A stretch of 64,000 bases of DNA from Gemmatimonadota bacterium (GTDB lineage: Bacteria > Gemmatimonadota > Gemmatimonadetes > Gemmatimonadales > GWC2-71-9): the NCBI GenBank assembly GCA_027294455.1, contig JAPULZ010000079.1, positions 1 through 64,000 of the forward strand, read 5' to 3'. A program made the position numbers and the translations under genes. A model generated the notes under the pieces. That model was not told where the DNA came from. It made no database searches and saw nothing but the letters and a program-made list of their open reading frames with translations. Below are positions 9,521-17,441 of the stretch, piece after piece (position 1 is the first letter of the stretch; each line of letters opens with the position of its first letter).

Positions 9521-10834
9521 ATGGCCGGTCCTCGCATCCCGAACCTGCTGGCGGTTCCCGAACTCAAAGAGAAGCTCCTCTTCACGTTCATGTGCCTGGT
9601 CATCTATCGCCTGGGCGCGCACATCGCCACGCCTGGCGTAAACGTGCAAGTCCTGTCGGATTTCATGCTAAACCAGGGCGCGCAGACGCTGTTCGGCGTT
9701 TATGACATGTTCGTCGGTGGCGGGTTCTCCCGGGCAACCGTGCTGGCCTTGGGGATCATGCCGTACATCTCGGCGTCGATCATGTTCCAGCTGGCGGGCG
9801 CGGTCTTTCCGCACATCGAGAAATTGCAAAAGGAAGAAGAGGGCCGCACCAAGATCACCCAGTGGACGCGGTACACCACGGTGGTGCTGGCCCTCGGCCA
9901 GGCCTACGGCTTTGGGATTTTCACGGAGTCGCTCGCCGGCGCGGTGACCAACCCGGGGTGGGGCTTCCGGCTCGTGACGATGCTGACGCTCACGACCGGT
10001 GCCATTTTCGTGATGTGGTTGGGCGAGCAGATCACCGAGCGGGGGATCGGCAACGGGATGAGCCTGCTCATCTTCTTTTCGATCATCGAAGGGATGTGGC
10101 CCGGTATTTTCCGGACGCTCGACTTCGTCCGCCAGGGTGTGGTCAGCTTCCCTGGTCTCGTCGTGCTCGGGGCGGTGATGGTCGGGGTGATCAGCGCGGT
10201 GGTCGCCTTGACGGTCTCGGCGCGACGGATTCCCATCCAGATTCCACGCAAGGTCATGGGCCGCGGGCGGATTCGCGAAGGGGCCAAGACCTACATTCCG
10301 ATTCGCATCAATTCGGCGGGCGTGATGCCGATCATCTTTGCTCAGTCGATCATTATCGTTCCCGGCACGATCGCGACTTTCAGCACGCTGCCGCTCCTAC
10401 GGCGAATGGCCGATGCGTTTCAGCCCGGCACCGGTGCGTACTATGTCACATATGCCCTGCTCATCATGTTCTTCACCTATTTTTATACTTCCATTATCTT
10501 CAACCCGGTCGACCTGGCCGAGAACCTCAAGAAGCAGGGTGGGTTCATCCCCGGGGTCAAACCCGGTGCCGCGACGGCCGACTACATCGACGACGTGTTG
10601 AGCCGTGTCACGCTCCCGGGAGCGCTCTTCCTGACGGTCGTGGCGCTGCTGCCATTCTTCATCTTCAATTGGTTCAACGTCCCCTTCTATTTTGGCGGCA
10701 CGGCGTTGCTCATCATCGTGGGCGTGGCGCTGGATACGATGCAACAGGTGCAACAGCACCTGCGTGTGCGGCACTACGACGAATTTATGAAGCAGGGCCG
10801 CATGAAGTTCAGAGGGCGTAGGCGCTACTCGTAG
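9521..10834 (+). CDS. secY: Protein translocase subunit SecY
   Basis: A 437-residue inner-membrane protein with about ten hydrophobic segments, forming the protein-conducting channel with SecE and SecG. Signatures include FMCLVIYRLGAHIATPG in the first segment, the LALGIMPYISASIMFQL segment, and the cytoplasmic loop PIQIPRKVMGRGR followed by YIPIRINSAGVMPIIFA. The C-terminal tail ends in basic residues (KFRGRRRYS). The start is 3 bases after rplO, so export-channel and ribosome synthesis are coupled as usual. Confidence 0.98.
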   Translation: MAGPRIPNLLAVPELKEKLLFTFMCLVIYRLGAHIATPGVNVQVLSDFMLNQGAQTLFGVYDMFVGGGFSRATVLALGIMPYISASIMFQLAGAVFPHIEKLQKEEEGRTKITQWTRYTTVVLALGQAYGFGIFTESLAGAVTNPGWGFRLVTMLTLTTGAIFVMWLGEQITERGIGNGMSLLIFFSIIEGMWPGIFRTLDFVRQGVVSFPGLVVLGAVMVGVISAVVALTVSARRIPIQIPRKVMGRGRIREGAKTYIPIRINSAGVMPIIFAQSIIIVPGTIATFSTLPLLRRMADAFQPGTGAYYVTYALLIMFFTYFYTSIIFNPVDLAENLKKQGGFIPGVKPGAATADYIDDVLSRVTLPGALFLTVVALLPFFIFNWFNVPFYFGGTALLIIVGVALDTMQQVQQHLRVRHYDEFMKQGRMKFRGRRRYS

Positions 10835-10851
10835 CGATACGAGCGGGATCG

Positions 10852-11415
10852 ATGAACATCATACTTCTCGGAGCGCCCGGGTCCGGCAAGGGCACACAGG
10901 GCGAAATCCTCTCTTCCAGCCTCGGCGTGCCGCGGATAGCGACAGGCGATGTCTTGCGTGCGGCGGTGGCGGCGGGGGCACGACTCGGCGAGAAGGCCCA
11001 ACGATTCATGGACCGGGGAGAGCTGGTGCCCGACGATGTGATCCTAGGGCTGATCAGGGAGAAACTCGCCTCTCCCGAGGCGGCCAAGGGCGTCATCATG
11101 GACGGCTTCCCCCGCAATCCGGCACAGGCGACGGCCGTGGACGGATTCCTCTCGAGCCGGGGAGCGCGAGTCGATCAAGTGGTGAGCTTCGATGTCTCAG
11201 AGGGCGAGCTGGTGCTGCGGGCCATCGGACGGGCCTCGACCGAGGGGCGTTCCGACGACACGCCCGACACCATCCGCAAGCGGCTCGAGGTGTACCGAGA
11301 GCAAACCCAGCCGCTGATCGAGCACTACCAGAAGCGGAATATCGTGTCGATCATCGACGGCACCGGGACGATCGACGAGGTCGCGAAGCGTGTGGAGGAC
11401 GCGGTCCAATCATGA
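10852..11415 (+). CDS. adk: Adenylate kinase, short-LID form
   Basis: A 187-residue cytoplasmic enzyme that interconverts ATP, AMP and ADP. Walker A GAPGSGKGT is at residues 7-15, the AMP-binding ATGDVLR follows, and GFPRNPAQA is the conserved core. The LID between IGRASTEGRSDD and RLEVY is short and lacks the four-Cys zinc site found in Gram-positive forms. The 3' end overlaps map by 4 bases (ATGA). Confidence 0.97.
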   Translation: MNIILLGAPGSGKGTQGEILSSSLGVPRIATGDVLRAAVAAGARLGEKAQRFMDRGELVPDDVILGLIREKLASPEAAKGVIMDGFPRNPAQATAVDGFLSSRGARVDQVVSFDVSEGELVLRAIGRASTEGRSDDTPDTIRKRLEVYREQTQPLIEHYQKRNIVSIIDGTGTIDEVAKRVEDAVQS

Positions 11416-12182
11416 TCACGATCAAGTCGGCGCGGGAGGTAGAGACGATGGCGGCGGCCGGCCGCATCCTGGCCGACACGCTGGCCTTGATCGAGTCACA
11501 CGTGCAGCCGGGACATACCACGGAAGAGCTCGATCGGCTGGCGGAAGAATTCATCCGGAGTCATTCGGGCGCACGACCCTCCTTCAAGGGTCTGTACGAT
11601 TTTCCCAAATCATTGTGCACGTCGATCAACAGCGAAGTCGTGCACGGCATTCCGTCGGCGAAGCGCGAGCTGCACGACGGGGACATCCTCAGCGTCGACT
11701 GCGGTGTGTGTCTGGACGGCCTCCACGCCGACTCGGCCCGCACGATGCCCGTCGGCACCATCGACGCCGAGGCCGCCCGGCTGCTTGCCGTGACCCAGGA
11801 GTGTCTGGAGGTAGGCATTGCCGCCGCGGTGGTCGACAACCGCACCGGCGACATCGGCCACGCGGTGCAAACCGTGGCGGAACGCGCCGGCTATGCCGTC
11901 GTCCGCGAATTGGTGGGCCACGGCATCGGGACCCGATTCCACGAAGAGCCGCAGGTTCCCAACTTCGGCCGGCCGGGGCGGGGACACCGCCTCACCGAGG
12001 GGATGACGATCGCCATCGAGCCGATGATCAACGCCGGGCAGAAAGAGATCCGCACGCTGTCCGACAAGTGGACCGTGGTGACGGCGGACGGTTCGCTGTC
12101 GGCGCACTTCGAGCACACAGTGTTGATTCATGCGGACGGGCCCCGGCTGCTGACGACCGTTCCAGCGGGGACGCCGGTCTAG
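11412..12182 (+). CDS. map: Type I methionine aminopeptidase
   Basis: A 256-residue pita-bread-fold metalloprotease that removes the initiator methionine. The metal ligands are in place: D in LSVDCGVCLDGLHAD and DSAR, H in GHGIGTRFHEEPQVPNFG, E in IAIEPMIN and E in FEHTVLI. It lacks an N-terminal zinc extension, so it is the basic bacterial type. Its TAG stop shares the palindrome CTAG with the stop of the opposing formimidoyltransferase gene. The usual next genes infA and rpmJ are absent. Confidence 0.97.
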   Translation: MITIKSAREVETMAAAGRILADTLALIESHVQPGHTTEELDRLAEEFIRSHSGARPSFKGLYDFPKSLCTSINSEVVHGIPSAKRELHDGDILSVDCGVCLDGLHADSARTMPVGTIDAEAARLLAVTQECLEVGIAAAVVDNRTGDIGHAVQTVAERAGYAVVRELVGHGIGTRFHEEPQVPNFGRPGRGHRLTEGMTIAIEPMINAGQKEIRTLSDKWTVVTADGSLSAHFEHTVLIHADGPRLLTTVPAGTPV

Positions 12183-13081
12183 ACCGACCGGGCCGCGCGG
12201 AGCTTGGGCTCCAGCAGGTGTTCGGCAAGCGGCCTCGCAAGCTTCAAATCGGCCTCGGTCACGTTCGCCACCGCCTGTTCGGGAACCAATCCCACGAATT
12301 CGCTTGTCCACACTCCCACGTGCAAGTCATCCGCGAGTCGGGCGACGGCGGCAAAGGCCTGCGCCGGGGTGGTGGTTGCGATGTCGAGGAGGTTCATCGA
12401 GACCTGCGCCCGCCCTCCGACGTCGAACCCCTTTGCCTGCACGGCCGGCAGGCCGCCGCTGCTGGCGCGTACCCGGGCGGCAATGCGCTCCGCGACCGTC
12501 TTGTCCGGCGTGTCGAGGAAGATGTTGTAGGCGACCAGGAAGGTCCTCGCACCCACCGCGGTGGCGCCGGCTGTGGGGTGCAGGGTCCCGGGTCCGCAAT
12601 CTGGCGTGCGGGCCGATCCATGAAGCGCCTCGCCGAGGGAGGCCAATCCGCCGCGGCGCAGGTCGATCAGGTAGCAATGCTCCGGGGCGCGGGCCGCGTG
12701 TCCGTAGAGAAAAACCGGGATGTCGAGCTCGGCCCCAATGCGCGCGGCGAGGGACCGCGCCAATCCGACGCAGGTGTCCATGGACGTATCCCCGAGGGGA
12801 ACCAGCGGTACGACGTCGGTGGCGCCCACGCGTGGGTGCTCGCCTTCGTGCAACGTGAGATCGATCCGGTCCGTCGCGATCTGGGTCGTGCGAAACACCG
12901 CCTCACACACCGCCTCGGCTTCTCCGGCCAGGGTCAAGACCGAGCGATGGTGGAACGCGTCGGAGTGCACGTCCAGGAGATGGGCCCCGGACACCGATCC
13001 GGCCGCGTGTGCGAGCGCGTCGATGACGGTGCGATCGCGGCCCTCGCTGAAGTTGGGCACGCACTCGATCCACGTCGTCAT
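12179..13081 (-). CDS. ftcD: Glutamate formimidoyltransferase
   Basis: A 300-residue protein whose start MTTWIECVPNFSEGRDRTVIDA and HPRVGATDVVPLVPLG segment mark the formiminotransferase family. The enzyme moves a formimino group from formiminoglutamate to tetrahydrofolate in histidine degradation. There is no cyclodeaminase domain, so it is the single-function form. No other hut gene is in the window. The ATG at 13081 overlaps the stop of the upstream phosphatase gene by 4 bases, so the two form a minus-strand operon. An N-terminally longer reading is possible but does not fit the family start. Confidence 0.9.
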   Translation of the reverse strand: MTTWIECVPNFSEGRDRTVIDALAHAAGSVSGAHLLDVHSDAFHHRSVLTLAGEAEAVCEAVFRTTQIATDRIDLTLHEGEHPRVGATDVVPLVPLGDTSMDTCVGLARSLAARIGAELDIPVFLYGHAARAPEHCYLIDLRRGGLASLGEALHGSARTPDCGPGTLHPTAGATAVGARTFLVAYNIFLDTPDKTVAERIAARVRASSGGLPAVQAKGFDVGGRAQVSMNLLDIATTTPAQAFAAVARLADDLHVGVWTSEFVGLVPEQAVANVTEADLKLARPLAEHLLEPKLRAARSV

Positions 13082-13887
13082 GTCTCGTCCTCGCCCTGGG
13101 CCCCGTACGGGACGGCCTCCAGGAGCCAGGGTTGGATACTCGGGTTCCCTGCCACGATCGAGCCATGCTTTAGCACGTCCTCCGAGCCGGCGGCATCGGT
13201 GACGATGCCCCCCGCTTCGCGAACCAGCAGCACGCCGGCGGCCACGTCCCACGGTGCCAGCTGCAGTTCCCAGAACCCGTCGAAGCGACCCAGGGCGACG
13301 TCGACGAGATCGAGGGCGGCGGATCCGGCCCGGCGTACTCCTGTGGTGTGACGGAGCAAGTAGGCGAACTGTTCCAGGTACTGGGGAAGGAGATCCAATG
13401 CCTTGAACGGGAATCCGGTTCCGATGAGCGCCGCCCCCGGGTCGGCGATCCTGGAGACCTCCATGGGGGTCGTGCCGGCGAATGCGCCACCGCCTGCGAC
13501 GGCTGTGTAGGTGATCTGGCGCACCACGTCGGCGATGACGCCCACGCGGGGGATGCCTCTATGCACCCCGGCGATGCTCACCGCGTAGGCGGGAAACCCG
13601 TGAAGGAAATTGGTGGTGCCGTCCAGCGGGTCGACGATCCAGACCAGGTTGTCGGACTCGGTGTCTGGACTCAGCTCTTCTCCCCGCACCAGCGAATCAG
13701 GGACGTGCTCCACGAGGTAGCTGGTGACCATGCGTTCCGCTTCCCGGTCGACTTCTGTCACGAAGTCTTTCAGTCCCTTCCGGCCCCACGCCGCGGGGTC
13801 GGTGGGGGCCTTCGCCTCACGAACGAAGGCCGCCGCACGCTCCGCCGCGTCGACGGCAACAGGGAGTAAGTCGCTAAATTCGAGCAT
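13078..13887 (-). CDS. Inositol monophosphatase family protein
   Basis: A 269-residue member of the Mg2+/Li+-sensitive phosphatase family. Metal-binding motifs are visible: GEE in RGEELSPD, the DPLDGTTNFLHGFP signature, and WDVAAGVLLVREAGG. The family covers inositol-1-phosphate, fructose-1,6-bisphosphate, histidinol phosphate and PAP; sequence alone does not fix the substrate. Because the next gene acts in histidine breakdown, a histidinol-phosphate role is conceivable but unproven. The start (ATG at 13887) is 36 bases from the divergent trpS start. Confidence 0.9.
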   Translation of the reverse strand: MLEFSDLLPVAVDAAERAAAFVREAKAPTDPAAWGRKGLKDFVTEVDREAERMVTSYLVEHVPDSLVRGEELSPDTESDNLVWIVDPLDGTTNFLHGFPAYAVSIAGVHRGIPRVGVIADVVRQITYTAVAGGGAFAGTTPMEVSRIADPGAALIGTGFPFKALDLLPQYLEQFAYLLRHTTGVRRAGSAALDLVDVALGRFDGFWELQLAPWDVAAGVLLVREAGGIVTDAAGSEDVLKHGSIVAGNPSIQPWLLEAVPYGAQGEDET

Positions 13888-13923
13888 CTTGCGGCCCTTT
13901 CCGTGGCCCCGTAGGTTGAGCAG

Positions 13924-14925
13924 ATGGCACGCATATTTTCGGGTATTCAGCCCTCCGGTGAACTCCACATCGGCAACTATCTCGGTGCCGTCAAGAACTG
14001 GGTCGAGCTGCAGGAGAAGCACGAATGCTTTATTTGCGTCGTCGACTATCACGCCATCACCCAATCGTATGACATCGCCGCGTTCGAGGGACGGACGCAC
14101 GACATGGCCCTCGGCTTGATGGCCGCCGGCATCGATCCGACGAGGTGCGTCCTGTTCGTGCAATCCCACGTCGCTCATCATACCGAGCTGGCCTGGATCT
14201 TCAACACCGTGACGCCCATCGGCGAACTCGAAAGGATGACGCAATTTAAGGACAAATCCCGACGGCAAGAGAGTATTCTCGCGGGGCTTCTCAATTACCC
14301 CGTGCTGCAAGCCGCGGACGTGTTGCTCTACAAAGCAGACCTCGTCCCGGTGGGCGAGGATCAGGTGCAGCACGTCGAATTGATGCGGGAAATCGTGCGC
14401 AAATGGAATGCACGTTACAGCGAGGGTTTCTTTCCAGAACCGCAGGCATTGGTCGGATCCGGCAAGCGAATCAAGGGGCTCGACGGCCAGGCCAAGATGT
14501 CGAAGAGCCTCGACAACGCCATCGGCATCTTGGATGAGCCCGATGAGATCTGGAAGCGACTGCGCCCGGCGCCCACGGACCCGGCCCGAGTGAAGAGGAC
14601 GGACCCCGGAACGCCGGAGAAGTGCAATTTGTACGACCTGCACCAACAGTTTTCTTCATTGCCGGTCGTGGAGGATGTCGCCGAAAAATGCCGCACGGCC
14701 GGGTGGGGGTGTATAGATTGTAAGCGAGTGCTCGCGGACAACATGGCCGAGGCGTTTGCCCCCATGCGCGCCCGAGCCGCGGAGCTGCGGGCGGCGCCGG
14801 AGCTGGTTCGGGACGCGCTCGCCGCTGGAGCGGGGAAGGCACGAAGGGTCGCAGAGGAGACCATGACCGGTGTCCGGGCGCACATGGGCTTGATGCCCGC
14901 GAAGTCCATCGCGTCCGTCACCTGA
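13924..14925 (+). CDS. trpS: Tryptophan-tRNA ligase
   Basis: A 333-residue class I synthetase of normal length. The HIGH-type motif is HIGN at residues 15-18 in SGIQPSGELHIGNYLGA, and KMSKS follows GLDGQA near residue 196. The C-terminal region has the family pattern KCNLYDLHQQFS and the paired cysteines in GCIDCKRVL. It lies divergent to the phosphatase gene with only 36 bases between, so promoters must overlap coding sequence. Confidence 0.97.
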   Translation: MARIFSGIQPSGELHIGNYLGAVKNWVELQEKHECFICVVDYHAITQSYDIAAFEGRTHDMALGLMAAGIDPTRCVLFVQSHVAHHTELAWIFNTVTPIGELERMTQFKDKSRRQESILAGLLNYPVLQAADVLLYKADLVPVGEDQVQHVELMREIVRKWNARYSEGFFPEPQALVGSGKRIKGLDGQAKMSKSLDNAIGILDEPDEIWKRLRPAPTDPARVKRTDPGTPEKCNLYDLHQQFSSLPVVEDVAEKCRTAGWGCIDCKRVLADNMAEAFAPMRARAAELRAAPELVRDALAAGAGKARRVAEETMTGVRAHMGLMPAKSIASVT

Positions 14926-14938
14926 GACCGCCTATATA

Positions 14939-15409
14939 ATGAATGAGTGGTTTGTTCAGGCCGTTCGGGATCTGCGGCTCGACCTCCTCGCCCTCCTCGT
15001 GCTGGCGGTCGTGCTCGGGGGAGCCATCGGGGTCGAGCGCGAGCTGCAGCAAAAGGCCGCGGGGCTCAGAACCAATATCTTGATCTGCATCGGCGCCACG
15101 CTGTTCACCGTGCTCTCACTGGAGATGGCCGGCCCGACGGGTGATCCGGCCAGGACCGCCGCCCAGATCGTCACGGGCGTCGGCTTTCTCGGCGCAGGGA
15201 CCATCATGCAAAGTGGGAGCGGTGTCAGCGGCTTGACGACCGCGGCGACGATGTGGCTCGTTGCGGCGATTGGGATGGCGATCGGATTCGGTGCGGTCCT
15301 CGAAGCCACGGGTGCGACGTTACTGGTGTTGTTGGTGCTGAGTGTCCTCAAACCGATCGAGCGCTCGATCGAGGCCCGGGGTCGATCGCGGGCGGGAAGC
15401 GCCGACTGA
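14939..15409 (+). CDS. MgtC/SapB family membrane protein
   Basis: A 156-residue membrane protein with four to five hydrophobic segments. The family signature is clear: LGGAIGVERELQQKAAGLRTNILICIGATLFT, shown here in parts, then VTGVGFLGAGTIMQ and GLTTAATMWLVAAIGMA. MgtC proteins affect Mg2+ homeostasis and, in pathogens, ATP synthase; the ACT-like C-terminal domain of long MgtC is absent, so this is the short form. It is 13 bases after trpS and has no clear ribosome binding site. Confidence 0.9.
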   Translation: MNEWFVQAVRDLRLDLLALLVLAVVLGGAIGVERELQQKAAGLRTNILICIGATLFTVLSLEMAGPTGDPARTAAQIVTGVGFLGAGTIMQSGSGVSGLTTAATMWLVAAIGMAIGFGAVLEATGATLLVLLVLSVLKPIERSIEARGRSRAGSAD

Positions 15410-15440
15410 GTTCTCGCATTTCCATCTGGGGTATTGATAC

Positions 15441-16535
15441 ATGGAGCACGTGATCAAGGCGGCGGTGGCGCGGGGCGCCTCGGATCTGCATGTGAAGGCG
15501 GGCGACGTTTTCCGAGCTCGCATCGACGGTGAGTTCCAGCCGCTGACCAAGCGCCGGTTGACGCCCGAGCAAACCAAGGCCATTGCCATGCGGTTGATGC
15601 CCAACGAAGCGGATCGCGAGCGAATCGACTCGATTCGGGATTTTGATTGTTCGTGGGGTGCGCCGGGCATCGGACGCTTCCGGGTGAACATTCTCCGCCA
15701 ACGGTCGTCGTTCATGATCGTGATGCGTGCCATCCCGTTCGACGTCCCCACAGTGGAAAAGCTCGGGCTTCCGCCCATCGTGTCGAAGATCGCGGAGGCC
15801 GAACGGGGTCTCGTGGTGGTGACCGGCCCGGCGGGCAACGGCAAGAGCTCGACGATCGCCGCGATGATCAGCCAGATCAATGCGACGTCGAACAAACACA
15901 TCGTCACGCTGGAGAATCCCATCGAGTTCCTGCACCGAGACGTACAAAGCTCGGTGACCCAACGCGAGGTGGGTGTGGACACCGACGGGCTGGCCGTGGG
16001 GGTGCGGGCCGCGCTGCGCCAAGACGCCGATGTCATCTTCGTGAGCGAACTGCTGGACCATGACGTCGTGAATGCGGCGATGCAGGCTGCCGAGATGGGG
16101 TCGCTGGTGATTTCCTCGATGCACACGGGCGATGCGACGTCGACCATCTCCCGCATCGTTTCCATGTTTCCACCCGAAGAGCAGGAGCTGACACGGCTGC
16201 GCCTCGCCGACAACTTGCATGCCGTGGTGTTTCAGCGACTCCTTCCCCGAGCGGACGGTGAGGGTCGTGTGCCCGTGGTGGAGGTCGTCGTGTGCACCCC
16301 GGAGATTCGCGCGGTCGTGAAGGACCGTACGCGCGCCGGCGAACTGCAGGGTCTCATCGAGGCGGGCAGCGAGGAACACGGCATGCAGTCGCTCGATCAA
16401 CACCTGCGCAAGTTGGTGGAAGCCAACGTCATTGCGCAGGAAACGGCTGTGGCCACGGCGAGGGATCCGTCGGTGTTCGAGCCCCCCCGGAAGAGTCGCC
16501 GCACTACCAAGAAGAAAACCACGAAGTCGACATGA
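15441..16535 (+). CDS. PilT-like type II/IV secretion ATPase, divergent
   Basis: A 364-residue relative of the twitching-motility retraction ATPase PilT. The N-terminal PAS-like part has GASDLHVKAGDVFRARIDGE. Walker A reads GPAGNGKSS (PilT: GPTGSGKST), the Asp box reads TLENPIEF, the Walker B region reads DADVIFVSELLD (PilT: GEMRD), and the His box reads SSMHTGDATSTISRI. The catalytic Glu is kept. The C-terminus adds a basic tail KKKTTKST. No pilin or pilus assembly gene is nearby. It is coupled by an ATGA overlap to a DapA-family gene. It could power pili encoded elsewhere or be a repurposed paralogue. Confidence 0.87.
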   Translation: MEHVIKAAVARGASDLHVKAGDVFRARIDGEFQPLTKRRLTPEQTKAIAMRLMPNEADRERIDSIRDFDCSWGAPGIGRFRVNILRQRSSFMIVMRAIPFDVPTVEKLGLPPIVSKIAEAERGLVVVTGPAGNGKSSTIAAMISQINATSNKHIVTLENPIEFLHRDVQSSVTQREVGVDTDGLAVGVRAALRQDADVIFVSELLDHDVVNAAMQAAEMGSLVISSMHTGDATSTISRIVSMFPPEEQELTRLRLADNLHAVVFQRLLPRADGEGRVPVVEVVVCTPEIRAVVKDRTRAGELQGLIEAGSEEHGMQSLDQHLRKLVEANVIAQETAVATARDPSVFEPPRKSRRTTKKKTTKST

Positions 16536-17434
16536 CGGTGCGTGATAGACTCCGGGGTGTGCTGGCCCCTCTCACGACGCCGTTCGACGCCGCTACCGGT
16601 GACCCCGCGGCGGTACCGCTGCGCAGCAATGCTCGAGCGGTCCTCGAGGCGGGAGCGACGGGCGTTGTGGTGGGTGGATCGACGGGCGAGGCGCCGTTGC
16701 TGGGCGAGGAGGAATACCGCCGCATGGTGGGGTGGCTTCGTGAGGTCGTGCCGGACGATCGGCTGTTGATCGTGGGCGCTGGCCGCGAGTCCACCCGCGC
16801 GACGGTGACGGCATGTCGCGAAGGCGCGGAACAGGGCGCCGATGCAGCGCTCGTGCGGACCCCCGCGTACTACGCGCCGTCCATATCTCAACGGGCACTC
16901 ATCGATCATTTTCGGACGGTGGCCGATGAGTCTCCGATTCCCGTTCTGGTGTACAACATTCCCAAGTACACGAATCTCCCCATCGCTGATGCGGTGTTGA
17001 CGGCGCTGGCCACGCATCAGAACATCGTCGGTGCGAAGGACTCGTGCGGGGATCTCAAGAACTTCGCCGCGTACCGCGACGCGGTCCCGGATTGGGCGCT
17101 GTTCATCGGCTCCGGCGCGTTACTCTACGCCGCACTCGAATTGGGAGCGGTCGGGGGCATTCTGGCCGTAGCCGATTTTGCCGCCGAGCTGGCGGTGGCC
17201 GTGGCGGAGGCATTCGAGCGGGGCGACAAGGCGGCCTCGGGTCGGAGCCAGGAGCGCCTGATGCCCCTCCACAAGGAGATCGTGGCGGCGCACGGCCCTG
17301 CCGGCGTGAAGTGTGCGATGGATGCCGTGGGGCTTGCGGGCGGCTCGGTGCGGCCGCCGTTGCGGGGCCTGAGTGAGTCCGAAGCGAAGGGCGTCGCCGC
17401 TTTGATCGGCACGGCCGAGTTGGTGGCCGCCTAG
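16532..17434 (+). CDS. DapA/HOGA-family aldolase
   Basis: A 300-residue class I aldolase of the dihydrodipicolinate synthase fold. Visible landmarks are GVLAPLTTPFD, the GGSTGEAPLL loop, the Tyr in LVYNIPKYT, and the Schiff-base Lys in IVGAKDSCGD. The KDSCGD context resembles 4-hydroxy-2-oxoglutarate aldolases as much as true DapA, and no lysine-pathway gene is nearby, so I do not assign dapA. The start ATG overlaps the stop of the PilT-like gene. Confidence in the family is high and in the substrate low. Confidence 0.85.
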   Translation: MTVRDRLRGVLAPLTTPFDAATGDPAAVPLRSNARAVLEAGATGVVVGGSTGEAPLLGEEEYRRMVGWLREVVPDDRLLIVGAGRESTRATVTACREGAEQGADAALVRTPAYYAPSISQRALIDHFRTVADESPIPVLVYNIPKYTNLPIADAVLTALATHQNIVGAKDSCGDLKNFAAYRDAVPDWALFIGSGALLYAALELGAVGGILAVADFAAELAVAVAEAFERGDKAASGRSQERLMPLHKEIVAAHGPAGVKCAMDAVGLAGGSVRPPLRGLSESEAKGVAALIGTAELVAA

Positions 17435-17441
17435 GCCGGTC

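Noticed and set aside
11390..13351. A 653-codon open plus-strand frame across map and the formimidoyltransferase gene.
   Set aside because: It is a shadow frame with Arg/Gly-rich low-information translation, and the two overlapping genes on either strand have clear motifs.
14933..14940. TATATAAT looks like a strong -10 box.
   Set aside because: It overlaps the ATG of the MgtC-type gene, there is no -35 box at the right distance, and transcription would start inside the gene.
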